DNA of 64,000 bases from the NCBI RefSeq assembly GCF_900110145.1, contig NZ_FOCP01000013.1, positions 31,667 through 95,666 on the forward strand. The letters are read 5' to 3'. The notes below the pieces were generated by a model. That model was not told where the DNA came from and did no database searches. It worked only from the letters and a program-made list of their open reading frames with translations. Positions 19,373 to 28,765 of the stretch are shown piece by piece. Position numbers and translations under genes: made by a program. Within the stretch, counting starts at the first letter, position 1. The number at the start of each line of letters is the position of its first letter. This DNA is from Nitrosomonas marina. Its GTDB lineage: Bacteria > Pseudomonadota > Gammaproteobacteria > Burkholderiales > Nitrosomonadaceae.

Positions 19373-20608
19373 ATGAAAAAAATATCGTTGAATACGCAAA
19401 TCATACTGGGCAGCCTGGCAGGTATATTACTGGGTCTGTGGTTCGCCGGGCTGGGGCAGGAATCGAACATCACACAAGGCGGTCTGTATATTGCAGGACT
19501 GATCGGCACGTTATTTATTGATTTGCTAAGAATGGTACTGATTCCGCTGGTTTTCACATCGATTATTGTGGGTGTCGCCAATTTGCGCGCTCACCGGCAG
19601 ATGAACCGGGTATGGCAGGGAACGCTCGGATTCTTTGTCCTGACCATGGGGCTTGCACTGCTGCTGGGTCTTACCGCTGCTAACTGGCTGCAACCTGGTG
19701 GCGGACTGCAACTGGCCATGTTTCAGGATTCCCTGCAGAATTTTCAGGCGACACAAATGTCGTTAGCCGAATTTTTTGCGCATTTTCTGCATTCATTGTT
19801 TCAAAACCCCATCGCGGCACTTGCACAGGGCAATGTACTGGCTGTCGTGGTCTTTGCCCTGCTCCTCGGCATCGCACTGGTTATCGGTGGTGAACGATAC
19901 CGCAATATTCTGGTACTAATGCAGGAGTTTCTGGAACTGATACTCATGCTGGTTGGCTGGATCATGCGACTTGCACCGTTTGGAATCATGGCATTACTAC
20001 TGCAGCTGGTAGCCACACAGGACACTGGCCTGCTGAATACACTGATCAAGTTCGTTGGCATTGTCATGGGAACCACGATACTGCATGGCCTGGTGGTGTT
20101 GCCGCTGATTCTTTATCTGACTACCGGTATGACACCGATCAAATTCTGGCGCGGCGCACGTGAAGCATTGATTACCGCCCTTGCCACCAGTTCCAGCGCA
20201 GCAACGTTACCCGTTACGCTGCGCTGTGCCGAACAACACCTGCACGTCAAACGGGATATTGCCGGGTTTGTTATTCCGCTGGGTACAACAATGAATATGG
20301 ACGGTACTGCGTTATATGAAGCTGTTGCGGCACTGTTCATCGCAAACCTGGTTGGTGTGGAACTGAGTCTGATGCAGCAGCTGATTGTTTTCGTCACCGC
20401 CATGCTTGCCGCAATGGGCGCGCCGGGCATTCCCAGCGCCGGTATGGTTACCATGGTCGTCGTTTTACAGGCTGTCGGGTTGCCAGCTGAAGCGATTGCC
20501 ATTTTGCTGCCGGTAGACCGCTTACTGGATACGGTACGCACCATGGTGAATGTCGAAGGCGATATGGTCGGAAGTCTGGTTGTACAAAAATGGACACACC
20601 GCGAGTAA
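19373..20608 (+). CDS. Dicarboxylate/amino acid:cation symporter (SLC1/DAACS family)
   Basis: An inner-membrane secondary transporter of the glutamate/aspartate/C4-dicarboxylate family, which moves its substrate inward with Na+ or H+. The serine-rich hairpin motif ATSSSAATLPVTL lies near residue 270 and the cation/substrate motif PLGTTMNMDGTALYEA near 300; a second hairpin includes MLAAMGAPGIPSAGMV. Eight or so hydrophobic segments are visible across 411 residues. The exact substrate (glutamate, aspartate, succinate) is not certain. It follows umuC closely, separated by a small hairpin, and probably has its own transcript. Confidence 0.9.
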   Translation: MKKISLNTQIILGSLAGILLGLWFAGLGQESNITQGGLYIAGLIGTLFIDLLRMVLIPLVFTSIIVGVANLRAHRQMNRVWQGTLGFFVLTMGLALLLGLTAANWLQPGGGLQLAMFQDSLQNFQATQMSLAEFFAHFLHSLFQNPIAALAQGNVLAVVVFALLLGIALVIGGERYRNILVLMQEFLELILMLVGWIMRLAPFGIMALLLQLVATQDTGLLNTLIKFVGIVMGTTILHGLVVLPLILYLTTGMTPIKFWRGAREALITALATSSSAATLPVTLRCAEQHLHVKRDIAGFVIPLGTTMNMDGTALYEAVAALFIANLVGVELSLMQQLIVFVTAMLAAMGAPGIPSAGMVTMVVVLQAVGLPAEAIAILLPVDRLLDTVRTMVNVEGDMVGSLVVQKWTHRE

Positions 20609-20673
20609 ACGTAGACAAATTCTGATTCATCTGATCGGCTTCACTTGATACAGGTCAAATGATAAGAGCTGCA

Positions 20674-21825
20674 TCAAACAGTTTCATCATCACGAAAGCG
20701 TTGCTGGATCTCCAGTATTTTGTCCGGATTTCTTAACAGTGCATCAACACAATCACGATCCAGTTTGGTGTTAGACAATTCCCTTAACAGTGCAAAAGCT
20801 TTTTCATTACTCCAGGGCACTTTATAGGCGCGACGGGAAGTCAGCGCGTCAAATACATCAGCAACAGCACTGATACGCGCCTCAATCGGAATTTCGTTGC
20901 CCTTGAGCCCTTTGGGATAACCGCTTCCATCCACGGCTTCATGGTGATACTCAGCGATATTGCGCATAATGTTGACATGATTCAGTGCATACAAGCTGAA
21001 GTCTTCAAGAATGGCGTCGATAATTTCCCGCCCTTTTCCAGGATGCGTTTTCATAATATCGAATTCTTCATCATTCAGCTTCCCAGGCTTACGCAAAATA
21101 CTATCCGGGATGCCGATTTTACCGACATCATGGAGCGGCGAGAACAGAAAAATATGCTCAATTTGCTCATCGCTGATGTTATAGTCAGCGGCCAGTTCAC
21201 GGGCAATCAAACGTGCATAATGGGCCGTTCGGTCAATATGCTTGCCTGTTTCGATATCCCGATAATGCGTCATACTGCGCGTTGCCTGCACGGCAGCTAC
21301 AAGCGTTCGTATGGCTGCCAGTTCATTAATAACCATCAGGGCGATCAAATGACCATAAATATCGATCTGGCGTAACACCGCAGATGTAAAAGGATGCGCC
21401 TCAAAAGAATTGAAAAAAAGAAAACCAACAAAAGCACCGCTCTGATACAGCGGCATGGTGTAACTGGCTTTATATCCTTTGGCGGCGATACGTTTGGTAT
21501 GCACGTTTGTACCTTGGGCAAAAATATCCAGATCCTGGACCAGCCGTGGACGTCGCTGTTCAATAATCTCCCTCAGTGAAGGCGCGGCTTCAAGCGGCGC
21601 TTCATAAGTAACGACAGGATTATCATCACCTTCAGTACTATGTGCATAGGTTTTAAGTATATTCGTCTGCTCATCATATAGCGCTATTGCCAGACGGCTG
21701 ATAAAAGGGAAATCCTGGAGAATGACCTGGTGTATAAAACTGAGCTTGTCGGATAAGGGAAGATCCTCATGTAATCGGGCAAGCGTATCTTGGTGTGAAA
21801 ATAAATCTTTTTTTTGCTGCAACAT
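20674..21825 (-). CDS. GAF domain plus HD-GYP domain protein (probable cyclic-di-GMP phosphodiesterase)
   Basis: The N-terminal half (about residues 20-170) looks like a GAF sensor, including GYKASYTMPLYQSGAFVGFLFF. The C-terminal HD-GYP domain holds HDVGKIGIPDSIL, the AEYHHEAVDGSGYPKG segment with the GYP triad, and EIPIEARISAVADVFDAL. HD-GYP proteins hydrolyse cyclic-di-GMP, which usually controls the switch between motility and sessile growth. An AGGAAG Shine-Dalgarno sequence lies 6 nt before the ATG at 21825. It sits directly downstream of fliE on the same strand, with 86 nt between, so a link to flagellar control is likely. No membrane segment is present. Confidence 0.9.
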   Translation of the reverse strand: MLQQKKDLFSHQDTLARLHEDLPLSDKLSFIHQVILQDFPFISRLAIALYDEQTNILKTYAHSTEGDDNPVVTYEAPLEAAPSLREIIEQRRPRLVQDLDIFAQGTNVHTKRIAAKGYKASYTMPLYQSGAFVGFLFFNSFEAHPFTSAVLRQIDIYGHLIALMVINELAAIRTLVAAVQATRSMTHYRDIETGKHIDRTAHYARLIARELAADYNISDEQIEHIFLFSPLHDVGKIGIPDSILRKPGKLNDEEFDIMKTHPGKGREIIDAILEDFSLYALNHVNIMRNIAEYHHEAVDGSGYPKGLKGNEIPIEARISAVADVFDALTSRRAYKVPWSNEKAFALLRELSNTKLDRDCVDALLRNPDKILEIQQRFRDDETV

Positions 21826-21911
21826 CAGAACTTCCTGTAGAAAACAGAATGGGCGACACGCCTGAATATTTGATAGATAAAAAAAGGAATCTCAAGTAAG
21901 GGCGGGCAAAT

Positions 21912-22235
21912 TCAAACCTGCATGTTCATAATTTCCTGATAGGCCGTTACAAGCTTGTTACGAACCTGAACCATGGATTGGAATGAAACATTGGCTTTTT
22001 GTAATGAAACCATTACTTCATGCAGATCTGCATTGGATTCTCCACTAACAAAATCCCTGCTCAGCTGTCCCGCTTTTTGCTGTACATCGTTGACCTTGTC
22101 AACCGCAGCTCTTAATGTCTGACTAAAGTCAACTTCTGTTGCGGCACTATTGTCAACTGGCTTTTTTACGCCCGAAGTAAGTGCTGAGGCCGCATTTAAT
22201 TGCTCAAGTATATTATCAATTCCAGATCTATCCAT
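21912..22235 (-). CDS. fliE: Flagellar hook-basal body complex protein FliE
   Basis: FliE is the small adaptor between the MS ring and the proximal rod. The C-terminal half, from [29 protein letters not shown] to [20 protein letters not shown], is the conserved helical region, including the [15 protein letters not shown] segment. The length of 107 residues is normal. It is separated from fliFGHIJ by the divergent flgS-flgR pair, although fliE commonly lies just before fliF. The 124-nt region upstream shows no clear sigma-54 site. Confidence 0.93.
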   Translation of the reverse strand: MDRSGIDNILEQLNAASALTSGVKKPVDNSAATEVDFSQTLRAAVDKVNDVQQKAGQLSRDFVSGESNADLHEVMVSLQKANVSFQSMVQVRNKLVTAYQEIMNMQV

Positions 22236-22359
22236 CTTTAAACCCTGTCATCAGAATTCCCGAAATCAGCAGCCAGAAAACACTAAAAAATTCAGCCCGC
22301 CAGATTAAAATCATACAACAAAATGTAAAACTGTTTTATATAAACAGCGGCTTGATTTC

Positions 22360-23682
22360 TTAGAAACCACTCGCCCGGTACTGCTGTAACTTATATCGCA
22401 GTGTCCGCTCAGATATGCCCAGTCTTTGAACAGCCAGTTTACGAGAACCGTTGACCGCTGCAAGCGTGTCCATAATATGTTTGCGTTCAAGCGCTTTCAT
22501 ATCAAGTGAAGCGGTTTCTACAGGAACATCAGTTTGCTGCTGACCAATACAGGCGTCAGCCAGGCTAATGTGCTCAGCTTCGACTGCAGCTGTATTAACG
22601 GCCAGTATCATGGCTCGCTGTATCACGTTCTCGAGCTCCCGGACATTACCGGGCCAATGATAACGCACCAGTATATCAATCGCTTCCTGCGACAGGCTAC
22701 GTGCATAATATTGAGGAGATTCCGCTATAACACGGTTCATAAAATGCCGTGACAATGGCTCGATATCAAGCGGCCTTTCCCTCAGCGGCGGAATTTCAAT
22801 CGGGAAAACGTTTAAACGGTAATATAAATCTTCTCTGAATTTTCCATTCTTTACCATTTTGGGCATATCACGGTTTGATGTTGTCAGGAGCCTAAAATCG
22901 AGTTTGATGATCTGATGACCGCCTACCCGTTCGACTTCTCTTTCCTGTAATACACGCAACAGCTTTGCCTGAAGATCCAGCGGCATTTCAGAAATTTCAT
23001 CAAGTAGCAAAGTGCCGCCATCTGCCTGTTCAAATTTGCCGGGTTGTGCGCGGGTTGCACCGGTAAATGCCCCCTTTTCATAGCCAAACAGTGTCGCTTC
23101 CAGTAAATTATCCGGAATAGCCGCACAATTGATGGCAACAAAAGGTTTGCGTGAGCGACTTGAATGCTGATGTATATAACGGGCAATCACTTCCTTTCCA
23201 CAGCCACTCTCGCCAGTCAGCATTACCGTCGCCGTTGATTCGGCAACACGCCTGGCCAGTGACAATAACTCGCGCGTGCGCGTATCTCTAGCGATTATGT
23301 CCTGATCGCCTTCTGGACTCTTTAAGGCGTATTGTTCAAGCTGTGCCAGCAAATCATTCGGCTCAAAAGGTTTGACTACAAAATCACAGGCACCGTTGCG
23401 CATCGCAATAATGGCTTTGTCAATCTCACCATATGCCGTCATCAGCATTACTGGCAGATCCGGATCAAACGCTTTGATTTTCTGTAACAAAACAAACCCG
23501 TCGATTGGTTGCATCTGGATATCGCTGACAACCATGCCAACGGTATTTTCCTGCAACAACGTCAAGGCTTCTGCACCGTTTCGTGCGGCAACAGGATGAT
23601 ACCCTGCCAGTTTCAGTGTTTCGCAGATGACTTCTAATAGATCCTGATCATCCTCGACAATCAGCACAGGCAATGGATTCAT
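22360..23682 (-). CDS. flgR: Sigma-54-dependent flagellar response regulator (FlgR/FleR type)
   Basis: An NtrC-type activator that drives sigma-54 promoters of mid-stage flagellar genes once phosphorylated. The receiver domain (1-115) has its phospho-acceptor Asp54 in VVSDIQMQPIDG. The AAA+ domain has Walker A GESGCGKE (157-164), the sigma-54 contact loop GAFTGA (204-209), and Walker B GGTLLLDEISEMP. The C terminus carries a Fis-type helix-turn-helix with AAVNGSRKLAVQRLGISERTL. The start overlaps the flgS stop by 4 nt (ATGA). Two strong sigma-54 promoters in this window, before fliK and before flgB, are plausible targets. The symbol is assigned by context. Confidence 0.9.
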   Translation of the reverse strand: MNPLPVLIVEDDQDLLEVICETLKLAGYHPVAARNGAEALTLLQENTVGMVVSDIQMQPIDGFVLLQKIKAFDPDLPVMLMTAYGEIDKAIIAMRNGACDFVVKPFEPNDLLAQLEQYALKSPEGDQDIIARDTRTRELLSLARRVAESTATVMLTGESGCGKEVIARYIHQHSSRSRKPFVAINCAAIPDNLLEATLFGYEKGAFTGATRAQPGKFEQADGGTLLLDEISEMPLDLQAKLLRVLQEREVERVGGHQIIKLDFRLLTTSNRDMPKMVKNGKFREDLYYRLNVFPIEIPPLRERPLDIEPLSRHFMNRVIAESPQYYARSLSQEAIDILVRYHWPGNVRELENVIQRAMILAVNTAAVEAEHISLADACIGQQQTDVPVETASLDMKALERKHIMDTLAAVNGSRKLAVQRLGISERTLRYKLQQYRASGF

Positions 23683-24905
23683 ATGCTAATCTCCTGTGTT
23701 TTATGACCGCGTAAATTTTCTTTAGCTAGTTCGTTTCTGGGCAAGCGGACAGTAAACTTACTTCCCCGACCAGGCTCAGATTTAACTTCAATACAACCAT
23801 TCATGGATTGAACGAGAGCGCGCACAATGGCCAGACCCAACCCAGTCCCTTCCGGTCGTGTAGTAAAAAAAGGTTCGAACAGCCGATCCTGATGTTCACT
23901 GTCTATACCTTCACCATCATCATGAATTGAAAAGATAATATGGTCGTTTGTCAGATGACAGTCGAGTACGATTTCGCCATGTTGGAATGATGCCTGAATC
24001 GCGTTTTCAACAAGGTTTGTCAGTACGCCACACAATGCCTTGCGGTCTGTTACAAGACTGGCGCCCGAACAATGATCATAAAGCTTAAAATATACCCTAG
24101 AACGTTTGATTTGCGGCTCGATAACCTGCTGTAATTCGACTAGCACACTACTGATTTCAACCAATTCGAACTGCGCCGTTTCACCCTTGACAAAACGCAA
24201 CATATCGCTTGTCAATTGCTCTAAATGTTTCAGCCGTTCAATGGTCTTAGTGGCAAATTTCTGCCGCTCCTCTGATGCCAGTGCTTCATTACCCAGATGA
24301 GCGGCATATAACAAAGCGGTTGAAAGCGGCGTACGCAGCTGATGGGCCAGATTTGCAGCCATCTCTCCCATTGTGGTAAGGCGCTGATTGCGTCTGGCCT
24401 GCTCCTGTAAGGCATGTGCATCTGTTATATCATGGATCAACAGAATACGTCTGCCAACAGAGTCCTCAGGACTGCTTTCAATGCAAATACGGCGCTGTAA
24501 TGAATCAGTCGCATTGTGGGTAACGAGCCACTCATTGGCAATGACGGTAGGCAGCAAACGTTCATGGACGATATCATGCCAGGACAAACCCTCTAAAGGA
24601 TCGCCCAACAGCAACAGCGCGGCAGGATTCACCTGGTCGATATACTCATCAGGGTCCAGTGCAACCACGCCACCCGGTAATGCATTCAGCAGTAATGACA
24701 GTTTTCGGGATAGGGCGTCTTTCGCTGCCAATTGCCGATGTAATTCCCCATTGGCCACTGACAATTCATGTGTCAGACGTTCTACCTGTAATTGCAGACC
24801 CTGATATACATCTGATAACTGTTCAGAGGCCGTATTAAACGCGGCAAATGCAAGTTTCAGCTGCTCCTGATCCGTAACTGTCCGAGATGATTTGGTCGAT
24901 CTCAT
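23679..24905 (-). CDS. flgS: Flagellar sensor histidine kinase (FlgS/FleS type)
   Basis: A soluble histidine kinase without membrane segments, which fits the cytoplasmic FleS/FlgS kinases that sense flagellar assembly. An N-terminal coiled coil (about 25-70) precedes a PAS-like domain (about 72-165). The phospho-accepting His188 lies in AANLAHQLRTPLS. The ATPase domain holds LVENAIQAS (N box), DDGEGID (G1) and EGTGLGLAIV (G2). It is translationally coupled to the response regulator and divergent from fliF, with 315 nt between. Confidence 0.9.
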   Translation of the reverse strand: MRSTKSSRTVTDQEQLKLAFAAFNTASEQLSDVYQGLQLQVERLTHELSVANGELHRQLAAKDALSRKLSLLLNALPGGVVALDPDEYIDQVNPAALLLLGDPLEGLSWHDIVHERLLPTVIANEWLVTHNATDSLQRRICIESSPEDSVGRRILLIHDITDAHALQEQARRNQRLTTMGEMAANLAHQLRTPLSTALLYAAHLGNEALASEERQKFATKTIERLKHLEQLTSDMLRFVKGETAQFELVEISSVLVELQQVIEPQIKRSRVYFKLYDHCSGASLVTDRKALCGVLTNLVENAIQASFQHGEIVLDCHLTNDHIIFSIHDDGEGIDSEHQDRLFEPFFTTRPEGTGLGLAIVRALVQSMNGCIEVKSEPGRGSKFTVRLPRNELAKENLRGHKTQEISI

Positions 24906-25220
24906 TTCTTTGTTTGATTGGTATCTGTATTCAAGAGTTTAATCACAATTATTGATATTGAACCGCAGCATAGCATTAAGGGTATGAACTGTGATGGTTG
25001 AAATAAGGCAAGCAAATTTGCTTTATTTGATCATTCAATCTAGTTGAGAATTTCTGATAATACATCTGCCAGATTGGTATGCGTTTTGTCCATCATTGAA
25101 AGATACGGACCAACCATTGGGAAATCTAGAAGCCTTACATGTTAATGAACCAGTCAAATCATTAGTAGTGCTTAAAACGAAATCCAAAACAACGAACTGA
25201 AAACAGGCAGGAGCAAACTT
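24906..25220. promoter_or_regulatory. Divergent flgS/fliF control region with a perfect 14-bp palindrome
   Basis: A 315-nt region without a supportable gene between divergent flagellar operons. It must carry promoters for both sides. The clearest element is the palindrome AAGCAAATTTGCTT at 25010-25023, with AAATAA and TATTT flanks extending the symmetry imperfectly. A weak sigma-54-like sequence (TGGTAT-N5-TTGT) is seen at 25075-25089, but its -12 element lacks the GC pair. An AGGAG Shine-Dalgarno sequence precedes the fliF start. Confidence 0.4.
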
Positions 25221-26951
25221 GTGGCCACAGTACCGAACGAAGTCAATGCAACCAAGATACCGAAATCGCAACCAGGTATAACCGCTGTATTAGACAAATT
25301 CAATCAATTGCCCAGTCAGAAAAAACTGGGATTCATGCTAGCAGCTGCAGCCAGCGTCGCAATCCTCGCCGGGGCATGGATGTGGAGCCAGTCACCTGAT
25401 TATCGGGTGCTTTATTCAAATATCTCTGATCAGGATGGTGCCGACATAATCAGTGCACTGCAACAGGGAAATGTTTCGTATAAATTCTCACATAATGGTG
25501 GTGCAATTCTGGTTCCTGCGGATCAGGTACACGAAGCGCGTATCCGCCTGGCAGGTCAGGGATTGCCAAAAGGCGGTCTGGTTGGTTTCGAACTGATGGA
25601 AAACCAGAAATTTGGTATCAGCCAGTTTCTTGAGCAGGTCAATTATCAACGCGCTCTGGAAGGCGAACTGTCCCGATCCGTGCAATCTCTCTCAGCAGTA
25701 CAGAGCGCACGCGTCCACTTGGCTATGTCAAAGCCATCAGTTTTTGCGAGAGAGAGGCAGAAGCCAAGTGTTTCAGTATTGCTGAACCTATATCCGGGCA
25801 GAATACTCAGCGAAGAACAGGTCAGTGCCATAATTCACCTTGTCTCCAGCAGTGTACCCAGCCTGCCCGTCAACAACGTCACTGTTGTTGATCAGAATGG
25901 CAATTTGCTCAGCGGTCAGGAACGTTCTAAAAACGAATCAAAATTCGACGCCAAGCAGCTGGAATATATACACGAGCTGGAAAAAAGCTATACACGACGC
26001 ATCGAGGCCATACTGTCACCAATCACCGGTGCCGCGAACGTACGCGCCCAGGTTACTGCAGATCTGGATTTTTCCAGAATCGAACGCGCTGAAGAAATCT
26101 ATCGACCCAATAATCCCGATACCGAAAAAGCATCGGTACGCAGCAAACAGACTATGGAATCCGTTTCAACCGGTAACAAGATAGACGGTGGCATCCCGGG
26201 CGCACTCACCAATCGCCCGCCAGAACCGGCAGCGGCCCCGATTGAAATAACCGGCGATGAAAATGTCGAAGACAAAAAAACTGATCCGTTGCCAACTGAT
26301 CAGCGCAAAGAATCAACCATCAATTATGAGGTGGATAAAACCGTTCAGCACACGCATCTGCCTACCGGTAATATTAAACGGTTGTCAGCGGCCGTGGTTG
26401 TCAATTATCGCAAGCTAATCGACGATGAAGGAAACATCAAGCACGCACCGCTATCCACCGAAGAAATTCAGGAAATTACCAGACTGGTAAGAGATGCGAT
26501 GGGTTTTAATGAAGAACGTGGCGACACGTTAACGGTTACCAATAATATATTTACCGATTCTGATCACGCATTACAGGGTGCATTATGGAATGATCCTGAA
26601 ATCATCTCACTGGCCCAGGAAATCGGAAAACAGCTGTTAATTGCCGCTATAGTTCTATTCTTTTTACTTAAAATTCTTCGGCCTTTTCTCAAATCGCTGG
26701 CACACAACCCGGATCAGGAAAAGAAAAAAATCAGTGAATTGCCAGACAGCACAGCAGCAGCCAATGCATCAGGAAAACCGGTACAACTGGCAGAGGATGG
26801 GACACCGATGCTAAAGCAAGATATGCTTTCTGAAGAATCGGCCAGAAAAGAACTGTTTGACAAAAATCTTATGAAAGCCAAACAGCTGGCGATTGAAGAG
26901 CCGGCAGTTGTCGCCAATGTTGTAAAAGAATGGGTCAATGGCAATGGATGA
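25221..26951 (+). CDS. fliF: Flagellar MS-ring protein FliF
   Basis: FliF forms the MS ring in the inner membrane, the first structure of the basal body. It has an N-terminal membrane helix (LGFMLAAAASVAILAGAWMW, about 37-56), a YscJ/FliF ring-building domain with SQFLEQVNYQRALEGELSR, a long periplasmic region, a second membrane helix (about 474-492), and a C-terminal FliG-binding tail. The length of 576 residues is typical. The start is a GTG at 25221, with the strong Shine-Dalgarno AGGAG 6 nt upstream. The 3' end overlaps fliG by 14 nt. Confidence 0.96.
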   Translation: MATVPNEVNATKIPKSQPGITAVLDKFNQLPSQKKLGFMLAAAASVAILAGAWMWSQSPDYRVLYSNISDQDGADIISALQQGNVSYKFSHNGGAILVPADQVHEARIRLAGQGLPKGGLVGFELMENQKFGISQFLEQVNYQRALEGELSRSVQSLSAVQSARVHLAMSKPSVFARERQKPSVSVLLNLYPGRILSEEQVSAIIHLVSSSVPSLPVNNVTVVDQNGNLLSGQERSKNESKFDAKQLEYIHELEKSYTRRIEAILSPITGAANVRAQVTADLDFSRIERAEEIYRPNNPDTEKASVRSKQTMESVSTGNKIDGGIPGALTNRPPEPAAAPIEITGDENVEDKKTDPLPTDQRKESTINYEVDKTVQHTHLPTGNIKRLSAAVVVNYRKLIDDEGNIKHAPLSTEEIQEITRLVRDAMGFNEERGDTLTVTNNIFTDSDHALQGALWNDPEIISLAQEIGKQLLIAAIVLFFLLKILRPFLKSLAHNPDQEKKKISELPDSTAAANASGKPVQLAEDGTPMLKQDMLSEESARKELFDKNLMKAKQLAIEEPAVVANVVKEWVNGNG

Positions 26952-27939
26952 ATCAGGTTTAAAAAAGAGTGCGATATTGCTGATGTCGCTTGGGGAAAAC
27001 GAGGCAGCTTCGGTCTTCAAATTTTTATCCCCCAAAGAAGTGCAAAAACTTGGTAGCGCCATGTCCAGCCTGAATAATATCACTCAAAGTGAGATTGAGA
27101 GTGTAATTGATGAATTTAATAGACAGGCCAATGGCAAGACAGCATTAGGTCAGGGTGCAAGTGATTACATTCGCAAGGTACTGACAAATGCCTTGGGTGA
27201 CGAAAAAGCAGCCAATCTGATCGATCGGATATTGCACGGCGGAGATACTAGCGGCATTGAAGGGTTGAAGTGGATGGATGCGCCTTCCGTCGTAGAGCTT
27301 ATCAAAAATGAGCACCCACAGATTATCGCTACAATCCTTGTTCATCTTGAGCGTGATCATGCCAGCGAAATACTCAGTCTTTTTTCAGAACGACTGCGCA
27401 ATGATACATTGCTGCGGATTGCAACACTGGACAGTATTCAACCCGATGCACTGCGGGAGCTCAACGATGTGCTGACAAAATTACTGTCTGGCAGTAATAA
27501 CATACGGAAAGCGCCTATGGGTGGTGTCCGTGCCGCAGCTGAGATACTTAACTTTGTACCAACAGTACAGGAATCCAGTGTCATCGATAATATCAGACAA
27601 TATGATGAGGAATTGGCGCAGCAGATTATGGATGAAATGTTTGTGTTCGATAATCTTGTGGATATTGACGATCAGGGTATTCAACTGCTGCTCAGGGAGG
27701 TTCAGTCGGATTCTCTGGTGGTTGCCCTGAAAGGTGCGCAAGAAGATATTCGCAATAAGATTTTCAAAAATATGTCTAAACGGGCAGTAGAATCACTGAA
27801 GGAAGATATAGAAAGCAAAGGCCCCGTCCGCGTATCCGAAGTCGAAGCGGAACAAAAAGAAATACTCAAGGTATTACGCCAACTGGCCGAGAGCGGTCAG
27901 ATTGCTTTGGGTGGCAAAGGCGATGACAGTTATGTATAA
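26938..27939 (+). CDS. fliG: Flagellar motor switch protein FliG
   Basis: FliG is the switch-complex component that contacts the stator and turns ion flow into torque. The N-terminal domain begins with LKKSAILLMSLGE and binds FliF. The middle domain contains the EHPQIIATILVHLE motif. The C-terminal domain carries the charged torque helix with AEEL-like DEELAQQIMDEMFVFD and the conserved DIDDQGIQLLLREV. The length of 333 residues matches the family. The ATG at 26938 lies inside fliF; a second ATG is at 26944. It is followed by a 105-nt gap before fliH. Confidence 0.96.
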   Translation: MAMDESGLKKSAILLMSLGENEAASVFKFLSPKEVQKLGSAMSSLNNITQSEIESVIDEFNRQANGKTALGQGASDYIRKVLTNALGDEKAANLIDRILHGGDTSGIEGLKWMDAPSVVELIKNEHPQIIATILVHLERDHASEILSLFSERLRNDTLLRIATLDSIQPDALRELNDVLTKLLSGSNNIRKAPMGGVRAAAEILNFVPTVQESSVIDNIRQYDEELAQQIMDEMFVFDNLVDIDDQGIQLLLREVQSDSLVVALKGAQEDIRNKIFKNMSKRAVESLKEDIESKGPVRVSEVEAEQKEILKVLRQLAESGQIALGGKGDDSYV

Positions 27940-28044
27940 CATATGGCGCAACACAATATACCGACTGCCAAAGGCCCTACGTAGAGATGTTTTTTTTGTT
28001 AAGAATCAAGGCTACCATCAAAAACTCAACTCAGAACCTTACAG

Positions 28045-28758
28045 ATGACTATCACGACGGTAATACCTAAAGCGAAACTGACATCCTGCGAGCGTTGGAA
28101 GCTGAATTCCTTTGACATGCCCAAAACAGAAATACCTGCAGACCACGCTCAATCTGATGATTCAGCCTGCAATGCTACAACGCCTGTCGATACAAAAGAA
28201 ATAGAATCTATAATCCAAACAGCCAAAGAAGATGGACTCAAACAAGGCTATGATGAAGGATATAAGAATGGTATTGAAGAAGGCAGTAATAAGGGTTACC
28301 TGGAAGGCAAGCAGCAAGGCGAATCGGAAATCAAGGCTGAACTCAGTCAAGTCAATTCAGTATTCAGCAACCTGAATCAGCAGATCCGATCTATTGAACA
28401 ACATGTTGCACAAGATATGCTGACACTTGCGATCAGTCTCGCCAAAAAAATGATCACAGAGGCACTAAAGATACATCCTGAACTGATCCTGCCGGTTGTT
28501 CAGGAAGCTGCCAGTCAGCTTTCCGGTTCCGAACATGGCGTGCAGATTTTCCTCCATCCCGACGATGCCGAAATCATTCGCCGATACCAGAACGAACAGT
28601 CGGTGCAGGCTCACTGGATAATTCATGAAGATACACAACAGGAACGAGGCGGCTGCCGTTTAGAGGCAGGCGGTAGTCAGATTGATGCCGGCATGGGAAC
28701 ACGGTGGCACCGTGTACTGGCAGCTATTGGTCAGAATAATGACTGGATCGATAATTAA
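28045..28758 (+). CDS. fliH: Flagellar assembly protein FliH
   Basis: FliH is the stator-like regulator of the export ATPase FliI. The N terminus ([20 protein letters not shown]) matches the conserved opening of betaproteobacterial FliH. A glycine-repeat helix follows, with [20 protein letters not shown] and further G-x3-G spacings (about 67-95), a hallmark of FliH. The C-terminal domain contains ALSLAKKM-like [18 protein letters not shown] and binds FliI. The length is 237 residues. The start at 28045 has no obvious Shine-Dalgarno sequence but preserves the conserved N terminus. Confidence 0.92.
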   Translation: MTITTVIPKAKLTSCERWKLNSFDMPKTEIPADHAQSDDSACNATTPVDTKEIESIIQTAKEDGLKQGYDEGYKNGIEEGSNKGYLEGKQQGESEIKAELSQVNSVFSNLNQQIRSIEQHVAQDMLTLAISLAKKMITEALKIHPELILPVVQEAASQLSGSEHGVQIFLHPDDAEIIRRYQNEQSVQAHWIIHEDTQQERGGCRLEAGGSQIDAGMGTRWHRVLAAIGQNNDWIDN

Positions 28759-28765
28759 TTTTCAA

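Noticed and set aside
25075..25090. Possible sigma-54 promoter for fliF (TGGTAT-N5-TTGT)
   Set aside because: The -12 element lacks the invariant GC, and the site is about 130 nt from the fliF start; kept only as a weak candidate.
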